DNA of 64,000 nucleotides, taken from the NCBI GenBank assembly GCA_900469475.1, contig UBXG01000005.1, positions 434,001 to 498,000 on the forward strand, given 5' to 3'. Below, piece by piece: positions 9,150 to 17,885 of the stretch. The notes under the pieces were generated by a model. The model was given only the letters and a program-made list of their open reading frames with translations. It did not search any database and was not told the origin of the DNA. The first letter of the stretch is position 1; every line of letters starts with the position of its first letter. Made by a program: the position numbers and the translations under genes. The DNA is from Hyphomicrobiales bacterium (lineage in GTDB: Bacteria > Pseudomonadota > Alphaproteobacteria > Rhizobiales > Rhizobiaceae).

Positions 9150-9989
9150 ATGCCATTTCTGGGTGTTTCGGGGATGCAATATTCCGGCGCGTCTCTTGCC
9201 GGCTCGCGCATTCTTCTTGTCGAGGATTCCAATCTCTTTACATCGATGGTCAGGGCGAAGCTGAAGGAGCTTCTGGACATCGACGTCGAGATTTGCCGCA
9301 ATTTCGAAGAACTGCAGCTTGCCTACGACAAGTCGTCGGAGCCGATCAAGCTGGCGATCTCGAATATGAACCTGCCGGGTGCCGAGAAGGGAGAGGCCTT
9401 GGCTTATCTTCTCGATCTCAGCATTCCAACGATTGCCTTCACGGGCACTTTTCTCGAAGGCACGCGCGACGAGCTGATCGCCAAGGATGTGGTGGATTAC
9501 ATTCTCAAGGACAATATCTTTGCGGTGGATATGCTGGCTGAATCGATCTGCCGCTTTCTGACCAACCACCGTCACCACGTTCTCATCGTCGACGACAGCG
9601 CAACGGCCCGCGCTTTGCTGTCCAGCCGCCTGAAACGCTACAATTTCCGTGTCAGCGTTGCGGAGAATGGTGCAAAAGCGCTCGAAATCCTGAGGGCCAG
9701 CTCAGATATCGGCCTTATGGTCACGGACTACAATATGCCCGACATGGACGGATTCGAGCTGACGCGGCGCATCCGCGCGACCACCGGCTCCCATGAGCTG
9801 CGCATTATCGGTGTCTCGTCATCCAGCAACCGGCTGCTTTCTGCCCGTTTCCTCAAAGCGGGCGGCAATGATTTCATCTTGCGGCCGTTCATCGACGAGG
9901 AATTCTACTGCCGCGTGAATCAGAATCTCGACACGCTGTTGCAGATTCAGTCGGCTCAGCCGCCCGCTAGGGAGGTACAGGCCCGATAA
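9150..9989 (+). CDS. Tandem receiver-domain response regulator with degenerate first receiver
   Basis: The 279-residue protein consists of two receiver (REC) domains, about residues 19-135 and 142-265, and no output domain. The second has the usual acidic pair (VDDS) and the phospho-acceptor Asp193 in TDYNMPDMDG. In the first, the acceptor position is Asn72 (SNMNLPG) while the aligned residue in the paralogue at 10165-11496 is Asp72, so the first domain probably cannot be phosphorylated. The protein aligns with the first 265 residues of that paralogue almost without gaps, pointing to local duplication. It may compete for or relay phosphoryl groups to the diguanylate cyclase. No cognate kinase is adjacent. 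The start at 9150 is tentative because the nearest good Shine-Dalgarno (GAGGGG) is too far upstream. Confidence 0.85.
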   Translation: MPFLGVSGMQYSGASLAGSRILLVEDSNLFTSMVRAKLKELLDIDVEICRNFEELQLAYDKSSEPIKLAISNMNLPGAEKGEALAYLLDLSIPTIAFTGTFLEGTRDELIAKDVVDYILKDNIFAVDMLAESICRFLTNHRHHVLIVDDSATARALLSSRLKRYNFRVSVAENGAKALEILRASSDIGLMVTDYNMPDMDGFELTRRIRATTGSHELRIIGVSSSSNRLLSARFLKAGGNDFILRPFIDEEFYCRVNQNLDTLLQIQSAQPPAREVQAR

Positions 9990-10164
9990 AATCGGCTTGA
10001 GCAATCCAGGAAAAGTGAGGAAAAATCACTTTTATGTAAATCTCCGCAATCGGCGGTTCCAATTTTTTCACGAATCCTGTTCAGGATACGGGCAAGACGG
10101 TTTAGCAGACCTGCAATTGACTGAATATTCATACACCTGATGGTGTGGGAGGAATTGAAGGGAA

Positions 10165-11496
10165 ATGGTACTGCATGCGGGAAACCTCGGCGGTGGCATC
10201 GGTCACCGCGACGGCAGCCAGAAAATACTTCTGGTTGAGGATTCGCGCATGTTTTCGGCGGTGCTATCGCATCGGTTCGAAACCGAACTCGGTCTTGCGG
10301 TAACCCATTGCTCTTCATTGAGAGTGCTGAACGAGGTGCTGGCAGGGGCGGATCGCAGCTTCACGATGGCGGTGATCGACCTGAACCTTCCGGATGCTGC
10401 CCATGGAGAAGCCCTGGATGTTGCCGTCGCACATGACATTCCCACCATCGTTTTTACGGCATCTTTCGACTTAGCGACGCGCAATCGCATCATGGAGCGC
10501 AATGTCGTCGACTATGTGCTCAAGGATGGCGAGTTCGCCCTCGACAATCTCGTTTCCTCCGTCCGGCGCGCCATTGCCAATCGGTCCGTTCGCGTGATGG
10601 TCGTCGATGATGTGCCTTCGGCGCGGAAAATGCTGACGGACTTGCTGCACGCCCAGCAATTCAGGGTCGCTGAAGCCGGCACGGGTGTCGAGGCCCTGGC
10701 AATGCTCGAAACATTCGACGACATCGAAATCGTCGTTACCGACTATAATATGCCTGACATGAACGGGCATGAACTGACCCGCCGCATCCGCCACCGTTAT
10801 GGCTCGGATCGGATGCGGATCATCGGCATTTCGTCTTCGAACGATCGTTTGCTGTCTGCGACATTCCTGAAGGCGGGTGCCAGCGATTTCATCTATCGGC
10901 CCTTCGTTCAGGAGGAGCTGCAATGCCGCATCGCATTGAATGTTGAGACGCTGTCGCAGCTGAAGCAATTGCGGGCGGCAGCGGCGAGCGACTATCTGAC
11001 TGGGCTCTATAACAGGCGCTATTTCTATGATCATGGCCCGCGTCTGGTCAATGAATGCCTGCGTCGTCAGCGTCCGAGCTCCGTTGCCATTCTCGATATC
11101 GATCATTTCAAGCATCTGAACGATACTTATGGGCACGAGATCGGAGACCAAGTGCTGAAGGCCGTTGCCGGCAGGCTTCACACGCTTCTGGAAGGCACGG
11201 ATAATCTGCTCTCCCGCCTTGGGGGCGAAGAGTTTGCCATTCTTTTTGCGGAAATGAATTCGCGTGCGGCAACCGAGCTGTGCGATGAGGTCCGCCTCAG
11301 CCTTGCGAGCCTGAAGGTTCATGCCGACGACGAAGAGCTTTCGGTGACTGTTTCCATCGGGGTTGCGGAAATTGCCGGCTACGAGTCCTTCGACAACTAT
11401 CTCAATGCTGCCGACCAGTTTCTCTACATGGCGAAGCACAATGGCCGAAACCAAGTCTATTCCGATTTCACGATGGCCCAACAGGCGGCCCAGTAA
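10165..11496 (+). CDS. PleD-like response regulator, REC-REC-GGDEF diguanylate cyclase
   Basis: A 443-residue protein with two receiver domains (acceptor Asp72 in IDLNLPD and Asp193 in TDYNMPDMNG) and a C-terminal GGDEF domain. The catalytic motif is GGEEF at residues 353-357, an active variant. The DYLTGLYNRR and DIDHFKHLNDTYGH motifs are intact, so c-di-GMP synthesis is expected. The inhibitory I-site RxxD normally just before the catalytic motif reads EGTD here, so product inhibition is probably weakened or absent. Domain order is that of PleD of Caulobacter, a polar development regulator, but orthology cannot be claimed. Ribosome binding sequences GGAGGA and AAGGG precede the start. Confidence 0.9.
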   Translation: MVLHAGNLGGGIGHRDGSQKILLVEDSRMFSAVLSHRFETELGLAVTHCSSLRVLNEVLAGADRSFTMAVIDLNLPDAAHGEALDVAVAHDIPTIVFTASFDLATRNRIMERNVVDYVLKDGEFALDNLVSSVRRAIANRSVRVMVVDDVPSARKMLTDLLHAQQFRVAEAGTGVEALAMLETFDDIEIVVTDYNMPDMNGHELTRRIRHRYGSDRMRIIGISSSNDRLLSATFLKAGASDFIYRPFVQEELQCRIALNVETLSQLKQLRAAAASDYLTGLYNRRYFYDHGPRLVNECLRRQRPSSVAILDIDHFKHLNDTYGHEIGDQVLKAVAGRLHTLLEGTDNLLSRLGGEEFAILFAEMNSRAATELCDEVRLSLASLKVHADDEELSVTVSIGVAEIAGYESFDNYLNAADQFLYMAKHNGRNQVYSDFTMAQQAAQ

Positions 11497-11536
11497 GCCG
11501 CCTGCAATAATCCGATTGCCTTGATTTCCGTCGGTC

Positions 11537-12571
11537 TCAGACGACGATGCCGGTGCGGTTGGTCGACATGGTCAGCTTGCGCTCTGCGCGCTCCTGCTGC
11601 GGCGAGCGATTATAGAGTTCGCGATAACACTTGGAGAAGTGCGAGGCCGATACGAAGCCGCATGCGACCGCCACTTCAACGACCGGCATGGAGGATTGCA
11701 CCAGTAGATGCCGGGCGCGATCCAGACGAATTTCAAGATAGTAGCGTGCTGGCGAGCGGCCCATTTCCTGCCGGAACAGGCGCTCGATCTGCCGACGCGA
11801 CAGGCCGGCATCGTCAGCGATTTCCAGCAGCGACAGCGGCTCGGCGAGGTTGCTTTCCATCAGCTCGATAATCGATAGCACCTTGGAGTTCTGCACGCCG
11901 AGACGCGCGCGCAGCGGCAGGCGCTGGCGGTCATGCGGGCTGCGGACACGATCGGTCAGCTGCTGTTCGCAGACGCGGTTGACGAGGTTTTCGCCAAAGT
12001 CCTGACCGATGAGATTGAGCATCATGTCGAGCGAGGCGGTGCCGCCGGCGCATGTATAGAGGTTGCTGTCGACCTCGTAGAGATCGGCATAGACTTCCGC
12101 CTGCGGGAAGGTTTCCGAAAAGCCCGGCAGGTTCTCCCAGTGGATCGCACAGCGCTTGCCGTTCAGCAATCCTGCTTGGGCAAGCACATGCGCGCCCGTA
12201 CAAAGGCTGCCGACGGCGACGCCGCGATTGTATGTCTCACGCAGCCAGGCATTGACCGACTTGTTGTGGAATTCTTCGACATAGATGCCGGAACAGACCA
12301 GCACCATGTTCGGGCGGTTCTCACCGCCCAGATAGCGGCGCTCGTCGGTAAGGGAAGAATTGACCTCCAGCCCGATGCCGCTGGAGGAATAGACTTTCTG
12401 ACCGTCCGTCGAGGCGAGCCGCCACGTGTAGGCGGGGTAGCCCAGCATGCGATTGGCAATCCGCAGCGTCTCGATCGCGGCGGAAAACGGCAGCATGGTG
12501 AAATGCGGAACAAGGAAGAAAACCAGGGAGCGCGTCTTGATCGGGGTCTTGCTCATGTCGTGAAAATCCAT
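11537..12571 (-). CDS. GlxA-family AraC-type regulator, GbdR-like
   Basis: The 344-residue protein has an N-terminal DJ-1/PfpI-like domain (about residues 15-200, with the SLCTGAHVLAQAG elbow) and a C-terminal AraC-type double helix-turn-helix (about 235-335, with ACGFVSASHFSKCYRELY). This architecture includes GbdR, the activator of glycine betaine catabolism in Pseudomonas, which senses betaine and dimethylglycine. Its position at the edge of a corrinoid methyltransferase module and a few genes from betaine methyltransferase and importer genes makes a quaternary-amine regulator plausible. An alternative start at 12556 would remove five residues. Family assignment is firm; the ligand is inferred. 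Confidence 0.8.
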   Translation of the reverse strand: MDFHDMSKTPIKTRSLVFFLVPHFTMLPFSAAIETLRIANRMLGYPAYTWRLASTDGQKVYSSSGIGLEVNSSLTDERRYLGGENRPNMVLVCSGIYVEEFHNKSVNAWLRETYNRGVAVGSLCTGAHVLAQAGLLNGKRCAIHWENLPGFSETFPQAEVYADLYEVDSNLYTCAGGTASLDMMLNLIGQDFGENLVNRVCEQQLTDRVRSPHDRQRLPLRARLGVQNSKVLSIIELMESNLAEPLSLLEIADDAGLSRRQIERLFRQEMGRSPARYYLEIRLDRARHLLVQSSMPVVEVAVACGFVSASHFSKCYRELYNRSPQQERAERKLTMSTNRTGIVV

Positions 12572-12803
12572 GTTCCAGGGCCGTTACGTATTCCTTGCGT
12601 CAAATACGCCGGCCCGATGGTCTATAAGCGACATTGGCATGGATAATCGCGGCCGCAAAGGGATATTTGCGTCTACTTTGAAAAATCGGGCTATGAAGGA
12701 GAGAAGCAAAGGGGAAGCGAGCAATATGCTCAAGCGACGAAATATATTTGTGGGTAATTCTCAGGATTAAAATGCGATTCGCATCTTGATGCGTAAATGT
12801 TCA

Positions 12804-12837
12804 AAAGGCGACGCTCGCTTGGGTTGAGCGCCGCCTT
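12804..12837 (-). terminator. Rho-independent terminator of the DUF1127 gene
   Basis: On the minus strand a hairpin forms between AAGGCG and CGCCTT arms with an inner GCGCTC/GAGCG-type stem and one mismatch. It is followed by a short T run, and lies about 20 bases past the stop codon of the DUF1127 gene. Confidence 0.65.
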
Positions 12838-12859
12838 CAGCCGTTGTTCTTGCTGATTA

Positions 12860-13063
12860 TCATCGGGTAGCCTTCGGCTTCTTGATTTCGTTTGCGGCCG
12901 GCCAGCCCAAGTCCTTGCGCATGTCATCGGACAGAGATTCAAGCTCGCGAAGGGAGCGCCACTGCTGCCAGCGATTAGCGAGGCGAGAAAAGAAGGGCAT
13001 GTAACTTCCGCCTGACGGAAACGGGTTCCGCGTGCCGGTCTGTCTATAGCTGATGGTCGTCAT
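12860..13063 (-). CDS. DUF1127-family small basic protein
   Basis: A 67-residue protein whose C-terminal half (WQQWRSLRELESLSDDMRKD, then LGWP) matches the DUF1127/YjiS pattern, an arginine-rich helical segment ending in a DLG motif. In Agrobacterium and related bacteria, short DUF1127 proteins influence RNA turnover and carbon or phosphate metabolism. AAAGGA precedes the ATG. A clear terminator follows, so it is probably a single-gene transcript. Its place between two regulators of the C1 module may be incidental. Confidence 0.75.
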   Translation of the reverse strand: MTTISYRQTGTRNPFPSGGSYMPFFSRLANRWQQWRSLRELESLSDDMRKDLGWPAANEIKKPKATR

Positions 13064-13129
13064 TTTCAGGGTCCTTTCAGTGTCAACCGCTCAAAATGTC
13101 ACGGGTTTAATATGGGCCTGCCAGATCTA

Positions 13130-13375
13130 TCAATCAAACGAATAGATCTTATAGCTGCCATTAGTATTATTGAACGAACGCAATTTGCCGGGTTTCCGCT
13201 CCAGCGCCGACAATGTGCGATCCGGCGGGAGGCCGCGTGCATTGACGTCATCGATCAGATGAGCGGGAAAGCGGGTGGCAATCTCGTCGAGCGTATGCTG
13301 CGCCATCCGCTGAATTTTGCGGAGGCGTAAAAGAGAGAAAAGCCGTGAGGCTTCGTCCGGTACCATGCCAGCCAT
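13130..13375 (-). CDS. Hypothetical 81-residue protein, divergent from LysR gene
   Basis: The start is the ATG preceded by AAAGGAG; a longer upstream frame is not supported. The 81 residues include a leucine/arginine-rich amphipathic helix (SRLFSLLRLRKIQRMAQHTL) and a segment resembling the end of DUF1127-type domains (FPAHLIDDVNARGLPPDR). No firm family is recognised. It is divergently transcribed from the LysR gene across 120 bases, so the LysR protein could control it. It may be a distant DUF1127 relative. Confidence 0.55.
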   Translation of the reverse strand: MAGMVPDEASRLFSLLRLRKIQRMAQHTLDEIATRFPAHLIDDVNARGLPPDRTLSALERKPGKLRSFNNTNGSYKIYSFD

Positions 13376-13494
13376 GATTTTACTCCTTTGAGGCTGCGAT
13401 GAATTTCCATTACGTCCAATATGGTGCTTCGTTGACATTCAGACAAATGAAATGATATGGTGCTTAGGATCAGAAAAATTGAAAGGTAATCGAT

Positions 13495-14394
13495 ATGACC
13501 GTACCATTCCGCCGGCCCATACCGTTGCTTGACAATGAAGTTCTGCGTACCTTTGTGGCGATTGCCGAAACGGGGAATTTCTCAACCGCGGCTGATGCGG
13601 TCTTTCGTACGCCATCAGCTGTTTCCATGCAGATCAAAAAGCTGGAAGAGCAGCTCGGCGTGACGCTGTTTCTGCGCGATGCGCGTTCGGTGAGCCTGAC
13701 GCAGCACGGGGAGATGCTGCTTTCCTATGCGCGCAATATTCTGGCGCTCTCCAATGAGGCGGTGTCACGCTTCATCATGCCAGAACTCAGCGGCGTCGTG
13801 CGGCTTGGCGCGCCTGACGATATCGGCGAACGCCTGCTGCCGACCATCCTCAAGAGCTTTTCTGAGACATATCCCGGCATCATGGTCGATGTCGTCGTCG
13901 ATATGAGCATCCAGCTCAAGAAGCGCATCGAGGAACAGCGGCTGGACCTCGCGCTGATCAATTGCGCGACGCGTCCTTTCCCGACCGAGGGTGAGGTGAT
14001 CTACACGGAGCGTCTCGTCTGGGCCGGTGCCAAGTGCGGCACCGCCTATCGCCGCGATCCGCTGCCGATCTCGATCTGGGAAGAGGGCTGCATCTGGCGG
14101 TCTGAAGCCATGGCGCAGCTGGAGCGGCAGAAGCGCGCCTATCGCGTTTCCTATCTCAGCGCCCATACGATGGCGCAGCGCGCCGCGATCGTCTCCGATC
14201 TTGCCGTCGCGCCATTCCCGCGCTCCTACATCACCGATGATATGGAAATCCTCGGGCCGAACGAGGGGCTGCCGGAACTGACGTCCTTCGACATTCGTCT
14301 GCTGACGGCATCGCAGATGACCGGACCGATGAAAGCGGTGGCAGACAGCATTCGCCAGGCCTTCGTCGAGATCGGGCGCAAAATGGCCGCGTGA
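13495..14394 (+). CDS. LysR-family transcriptional regulator
   Basis: A 299-residue LysR protein with an N-terminal winged helix (FVAIAETGNFSTAADAVFRT, then AVSMQIKKLEEQLG) and a C-terminal substrate-binding domain. Cysteines lie at residues 157, 181 and 199. The sequence resembles rhizobial LysR regulators of the LsrB group, some of which are redox-responsive, but the neighbourhood differs and no symbol is given. It is convergent with the corrinoid-activator gene and divergent from a small gene, so it could regulate the C1 module. The ATG is preceded by GAAAGGTAATCGAT, a reasonable ribosome binding site. Confidence 0.85.
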   Translation: MTVPFRRPIPLLDNEVLRTFVAIAETGNFSTAADAVFRTPSAVSMQIKKLEEQLGVTLFLRDARSVSLTQHGEMLLSYARNILALSNEAVSRFIMPELSGVVRLGAPDDIGERLLPTILKSFSETYPGIMVDVVVDMSIQLKKRIEEQRLDLALINCATRPFPTEGEVIYTERLVWAGAKCGTAYRRDPLPISIWEEGCIWRSEAMAQLERQKRAYRVSYLSAHTMAQRAAIVSDLAVAPFPRSYITDDMEILGPNEGLPELTSFDIRLLTASQMTGPMKAVADSIRQAFVEIGRKMAA

Positions 14395-14402
14395 ACGCGG
14401 CC
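14385..14402. terminator. GC-rich hairpin between convergent LysR and corrinoid-activator genes
   Basis: GGCCGCG and CGCGGCC form a perfect seven-pair stem around a TGAA loop that contains the LysR stop codon. There is no T run on the plus strand. It may slow or end transcription in the 34-base convergent gap. Confidence 0.35.
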
Positions 14403-14428
14403 AACCATCTCTTGGACAAATTGCTTTC

Positions 14429-16471
14429 TTACTCGCGGCTGCGGCGACGCCTGCGGCCGCTGCCTTCTCCGCCATCGTCGGAGATCTGCTTGCGCTCGGG
14501 CAAAGTCACTACCTTCGAGAGCTCCGGGAAGGCGTCCACTTTGTTCGGCAGCGCCATGGCGTAGACGAAATGCTCCTGAAACTTTGATTCAAGAGCCGTT
14601 TCTATCTTCTCGATTTTCCTGACGGTTTCCTCGATCTCGCGACGATGCCCGCGGTTGAGCAGCGCCATGCGCGCACCGGTGCCGGCGGCATTGCCGACGG
14701 CCTTAACCTTGTCGAGTTCGCAGTCGGGAATGAGCCCCAGCACCATCGCATATTTGGGATCGATGAAGGTGCCGAAGGCGCCGGCGAGGCCGATGCGGTC
14801 GACATGATCGATGCTCTGCTTGTCCATCAACAGCTTGACGCCGGCATAGAGTGCTGCCTTCGCAAGCTGGATGGCGCGGATATCGTTCTGGGTGACCGTG
14901 ATGCGCGGTTCGCCATCTCGCAGCAGATAGGAATAGGTTCGGCCATTCTGCAGGATGCGCGGCGAGCGTGCAGCCATCGAGCCATCGACGACGCCATCTT
15001 CCGAGATGATGCCGGTCAGGAACATTTCGGCGACGACCTCGATGATGGCCGAACCGCAGATGCCTGTCACACCGACCTTGGCGGCAGCCTCTTCGAAGCC
15101 CGGCTCATCCGACCACTGTTCGATGCCGATGACTCGGTAGCGCGGCTCCAGGGTGGCGGGATCGATGCGCACGCGTTCGATCGCGCCGGGAGCGGCGCGC
15201 TGACCGCTGGAAATCTCCGCGCCTTCGAAGGCGGGCCCGGTCGGCGAGGAAGCGGCGACGACGCGATGGCGGTTGCCGAGCACGATTTCCGCATTGGTGC
15301 CGATATCGACCAGCAGCATCATTTCATCCTGACGATGCGGCCCTTCGGCAAGTGTCGCGGCAGCCGCATCGGCGCCGACATGGCCGGCGATGCAGGGCAG
15401 CATGTAGACGCGTGTGCCGGCATTCATCGGCAGGCCGATCTCGGCCGATTTCAGATGCACTGCCCCGGATACGGCAAGCGCGAAGGGCGCACCGCCGAGT
15501 TCCGTCGGGTCGATACCGAGGAAAAGATGGTGCATGATCGGGTTGCCGACGAAGACGGCGTTCAAAATATCCTCGCGCGACACATCACCATCAGCGCAGA
15601 CCTTGTCAATCAAGCCGTTCAAGGCTTCGCGGACGGCGTTGGTCATCGCCTCGCGGCCGTCCGGATTCATCATCACATAGGAGACGCGGCTCATCAGATC
15701 CTCGCCGAAGCGGATCTGCGGATTGGAGGCGCCAGCCGAGGCGACGGTTCGGCCCGAGAGCAGCGACGACAGATGCATGGCGATCGTTGTCGAACCGATA
15801 TCGCAGGCAATGCCATAGGCCTCGTTCTTCAAGCCCGGATAGAGCGCGATGACGCGAGGGCGTTCGCTCTCCTGATCGCGATGGATGGCGGCCGTCACCT
15901 TCCATTCGCCCTTGCGCAGGATCGACTGCACCTGCGGGATGAGGTGGAAATCCACCTCGAGATTGTCGTATTTCCAGTCGGCCGCGATTGCCGCCTTCAG
16001 GCGATCGAGATCGCCAAGCGGCTTGTGCATATCGGGCTCCTCGACCTCGACGTAGCACATGTGCACGGCCGGATCGCGGGCTATGACGCGCTCGTCGGCC
16101 GCCTTTCGCACCACCTGTGCGTTGATGACGGTATCCTGCGGTACGTCGATGACGAGATCGCCTTGGATGAGGGCGGAGCAGGAGAGCCGGCGGCCTTCGG
16201 GCAGGTCGCGCACCTCGGCATAGCGCTTTTCCTTCGGCCCGATCGGCGAAAGATGGTCATTGGCCGAGACGATCTTGTGCTTGGCGAAATTGCCTTCCTG
16301 CACGGATACCTGGCAACGCCCGCAGGTCGCGCGGCCGCCGCAGACGCTTTCGACATAGACACCGAGCTGGCGAGCGGCCTCCAGCACAGGTGTTCCCACG
16401 GGGAAGTGGCCGCGCTTGCCGGACGGCATGAAAAGGACGAGAGGTTTGGCGCTGTCGCTGGCTTCGGCCAC
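14429..16471 (-). CDS. Reductive activator of corrinoid proteins (ferredoxin-ASKHA, RACo/RamA-like)
   Basis: The 680-residue protein opens with a plant-type [2Fe-2S] ferredoxin domain whose ligands are Cys44, Cys50, Cys53 and Cys98. It continues into a DUF4445/ASKHA ATPase-like domain (IACDIGSTTIAMHL near residue 220, MLLVDIGTNAEIVLGNRHR near 390). RACo and RamA proteins use ATP to return inactive Co(II) corrinoid to active Co(I). A corrinoid protein, a methyl-THF methyltransferase and an MttB homologue lie in the same 10-kb block, so this is the expected repair enzyme. It begins the downstream end of the minus-strand operon, separated by 12 bases from a coupled small gene. Most characterised relatives come from anaerobes, which makes this aerobe noteworthy. 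Confidence 0.9.
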   Translation of the reverse strand: MAEASDSAKPLVLFMPSGKRGHFPVGTPVLEAARQLGVYVESVCGGRATCGRCQVSVQEGNFAKHKIVSANDHLSPIGPKEKRYAEVRDLPEGRRLSCSALIQGDLVIDVPQDTVINAQVVRKAADERVIARDPAVHMCYVEVEEPDMHKPLGDLDRLKAAIAADWKYDNLEVDFHLIPQVQSILRKGEWKVTAAIHRDQESERPRVIALYPGLKNEAYGIACDIGSTTIAMHLSSLLSGRTVASAGASNPQIRFGEDLMSRVSYVMMNPDGREAMTNAVREALNGLIDKVCADGDVSREDILNAVFVGNPIMHHLFLGIDPTELGGAPFALAVSGAVHLKSAEIGLPMNAGTRVYMLPCIAGHVGADAAAATLAEGPHRQDEMMLLVDIGTNAEIVLGNRHRVVAASSPTGPAFEGAEISSGQRAAPGAIERVRIDPATLEPRYRVIGIEQWSDEPGFEEAAAKVGVTGICGSAIIEVVAEMFLTGIISEDGVVDGSMAARSPRILQNGRTYSYLLRDGEPRITVTQNDIRAIQLAKAALYAGVKLLMDKQSIDHVDRIGLAGAFGTFIDPKYAMVLGLIPDCELDKVKAVGNAAGTGARMALLNRGHRREIEETVRKIEKIETALESKFQEHFVYAMALPNKVDAFPELSKVVTLPERKQISDDGGEGSGRRRRRSRE

Positions 16472-16483
16472 GGATCAGCCTTT

Positions 16484-16813
16484 CTATTTGCTAAGACGGC
16501 GTGCGTTCGAGCGAACGCGCTTGCTATAGGGTTTTATCGCAGCGTGGGTGACCGCATCGACGATGCTGCGCTGGCTTGTCGTGCCCGCGGACGTCAGAGC
16601 CGCGAAACCCTGTTGCATCATTGCTGCATTTACGGCAACGGCGCTTTCCGCCGCGGCCATCATCTTTTCGGAAACCATCCGGTTCATTTCGGCGGCATTC
16701 ACATTGCCGGTCAGCGCGTCCATCCACATCTGCTGCAGCCTGATCGCGATCACGACAGGTGTCTGTAGCCAGAGCGTGGCAAGATCATTGGAAAGGCCGC
16801 GACCGGATGACAT
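16484..16813 (-). CDS. Hypothetical 109-residue helical protein in the corrinoid operon
   Basis: The start follows the methyltransferase stop by one base and is preceded by GCGAGGGAATAAG, implying translational coupling. The longer upstream frame overlaps that methyltransferase and is rejected. The protein is almost wholly helical and methionine/alanine-rich, with a central stretch (NRMVSEKMMAAAESAVAVNA) that recalls phasin-like proteins, and a basic tail. No enzymatic motif is visible. Tight linkage to the methyl-THF:corrinoid methyltransferase suggests an accessory or scaffold role. The phasin resemblance is only an impression from composition. Confidence 0.6.
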   Translation of the reverse strand: MSSGRGLSNDLATLWLQTPVVIAIRLQQMWMDALTGNVNAAEMNRMVSEKMMAAAESAVAVNAAMMQQGFAALTSAGTTSQRSIVDAVTHAAIKPYSKRVRSNARRLSK

Positions 16814-16814
16814 C

Positions 16815-17783
16815 TTATTCCCTCGCTGCTCCTGCACCGGCGCGCGCTGCACGACCGCCGCGGCGTCCGCCGCCGGCGGCAGGTGCCGCCGTTGCTGCGG
16901 CGGCTGCGACGCCGCCTTCGGCAGGCTTATAATCACGATAGGTCATGATCCAGTTGGTGCAATTGGCGTCCGTACCGTTCAGCACGTTGGCGGCGCGCAC
17001 GGCCTCCATTTCCTGCGGACGGCAAGGGTTCATGATCGCCGAGGTCATGCCCGCACCAATGACCATCGGGATGAAACCGGCATTGATGCCGTGACGATGC
17101 GGCAGGCCGAACGAAATGTTGGAAAGCCCGCAGGTGGTGTTGACCTTCAGTTCGTTGCGCAGGCGATGCAGCAGCGCAAAGACCTGACGGCCCGCATCGC
17201 CGAGCGCCCCGATCGGCATGACGAGCGGATCGACGACGATGTCATGCGGCTTGATGCCGTGATCCATGGCGCGCTCGACGATCTTCTTGGCGACCGCGAA
17301 ACGCACGTCCGGATCCATGGAAATCCCGGTCTCGTCGTTAGAGATGGCGACGACGGGCACGTCGTATTTCTTGACCAGCGGCAGGATGGCTTCGAGCTTT
17401 TCCTCTTCGCCCGTGACCGAATTGACCAGCGGGCGGCCCTTGGCAACCTTGAGTGCGGCTTCGATCGCTGCCGTGACCGAGCTGTCGATCGAGAGCGGTA
17501 CGTCGACCAGACCCTGCACGATCTCCAGCGTCTGCACCAGAAGACCCGGTTCGGTCTCGTTCGGATTGACCGACGTGACGCCCGCATTGACGTCGAGCAT
17601 GGTTGCACCGGCGGCCACCTGCTCCAGAGCGTCCTTGATGACGGTGTCGAAATTGCCTTCGATCATCTCGGCAGCGAGCTTCTTGCGCCCCGTCGGGTTG
17701 ATGCGCTCGCCGATCACGCAGAAAGGCTGGTCGAAGCCTATGATGATTTCGCGGGTGGCGGAGGCAACGATGGTACGCGTCAT
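16815..17783 (-). CDS. Methyltetrahydrofolate:corrinoid methyltransferase (AcsE/MetH-pterin-binding type)
   Basis: A 322-residue protein with the pterin-binding TIM-barrel fold shared by dihydropteroate synthase, AcsE and the MetH folate domain. Visible motifs are VIGERINPTGRKKL, MLDVNAG, DSS after strand three, PLVNSVTGEEE, AISNDETG, DPLVMPIG and TTCGLSNISFGLP. The family moves a methyl group between methyl-THF and a corrinoid. In this operon the likely direction is corrinoid to THF. The start at 17783 is preferred because AGAGGA precedes it at normal spacing; an in-frame start at 17801 would overlap that site. The last 25 residues are Ala/Gly/Arg-rich and probably disordered. Confidence 0.88.
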   Translation of the reverse strand: MTRTIVASATREIIIGFDQPFCVIGERINPTGRKKLAAEMIEGNFDTVIKDALEQVAAGATMLDVNAGVTSVNPNETEPGLLVQTLEIVQGLVDVPLSIDSSVTAAIEAALKVAKGRPLVNSVTGEEEKLEAILPLVKKYDVPVVAISNDETGISMDPDVRFAVAKKIVERAMDHGIKPHDIVVDPLVMPIGALGDAGRQVFALLHRLRNELKVNTTCGLSNISFGLPHRHGINAGFIPMVIGAGMTSAIMNPCRPQEMEAVRAANVLNGTDANCTNWIMTYRDYKPAEGGVAAAAATAAPAAGGGRRGGRAARAGAGAARE

Positions 17784-17885
17784 GTCTGATCCTCTGGTCA
17801 ATTGGCCCGATAGCTGGTCTATCGCGCAGTGATCTGGGTTACAAGCCGGCCGGTTCCTCTCCTGGCCTGCCTCAATCTATCGAAT

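Noticed and set aside
14645..16768. 707-codon open frame on the plus strand over the corrinoid activator
   Set aside because: It is the shadow of a certain minus-strand gene and shows no family motifs.
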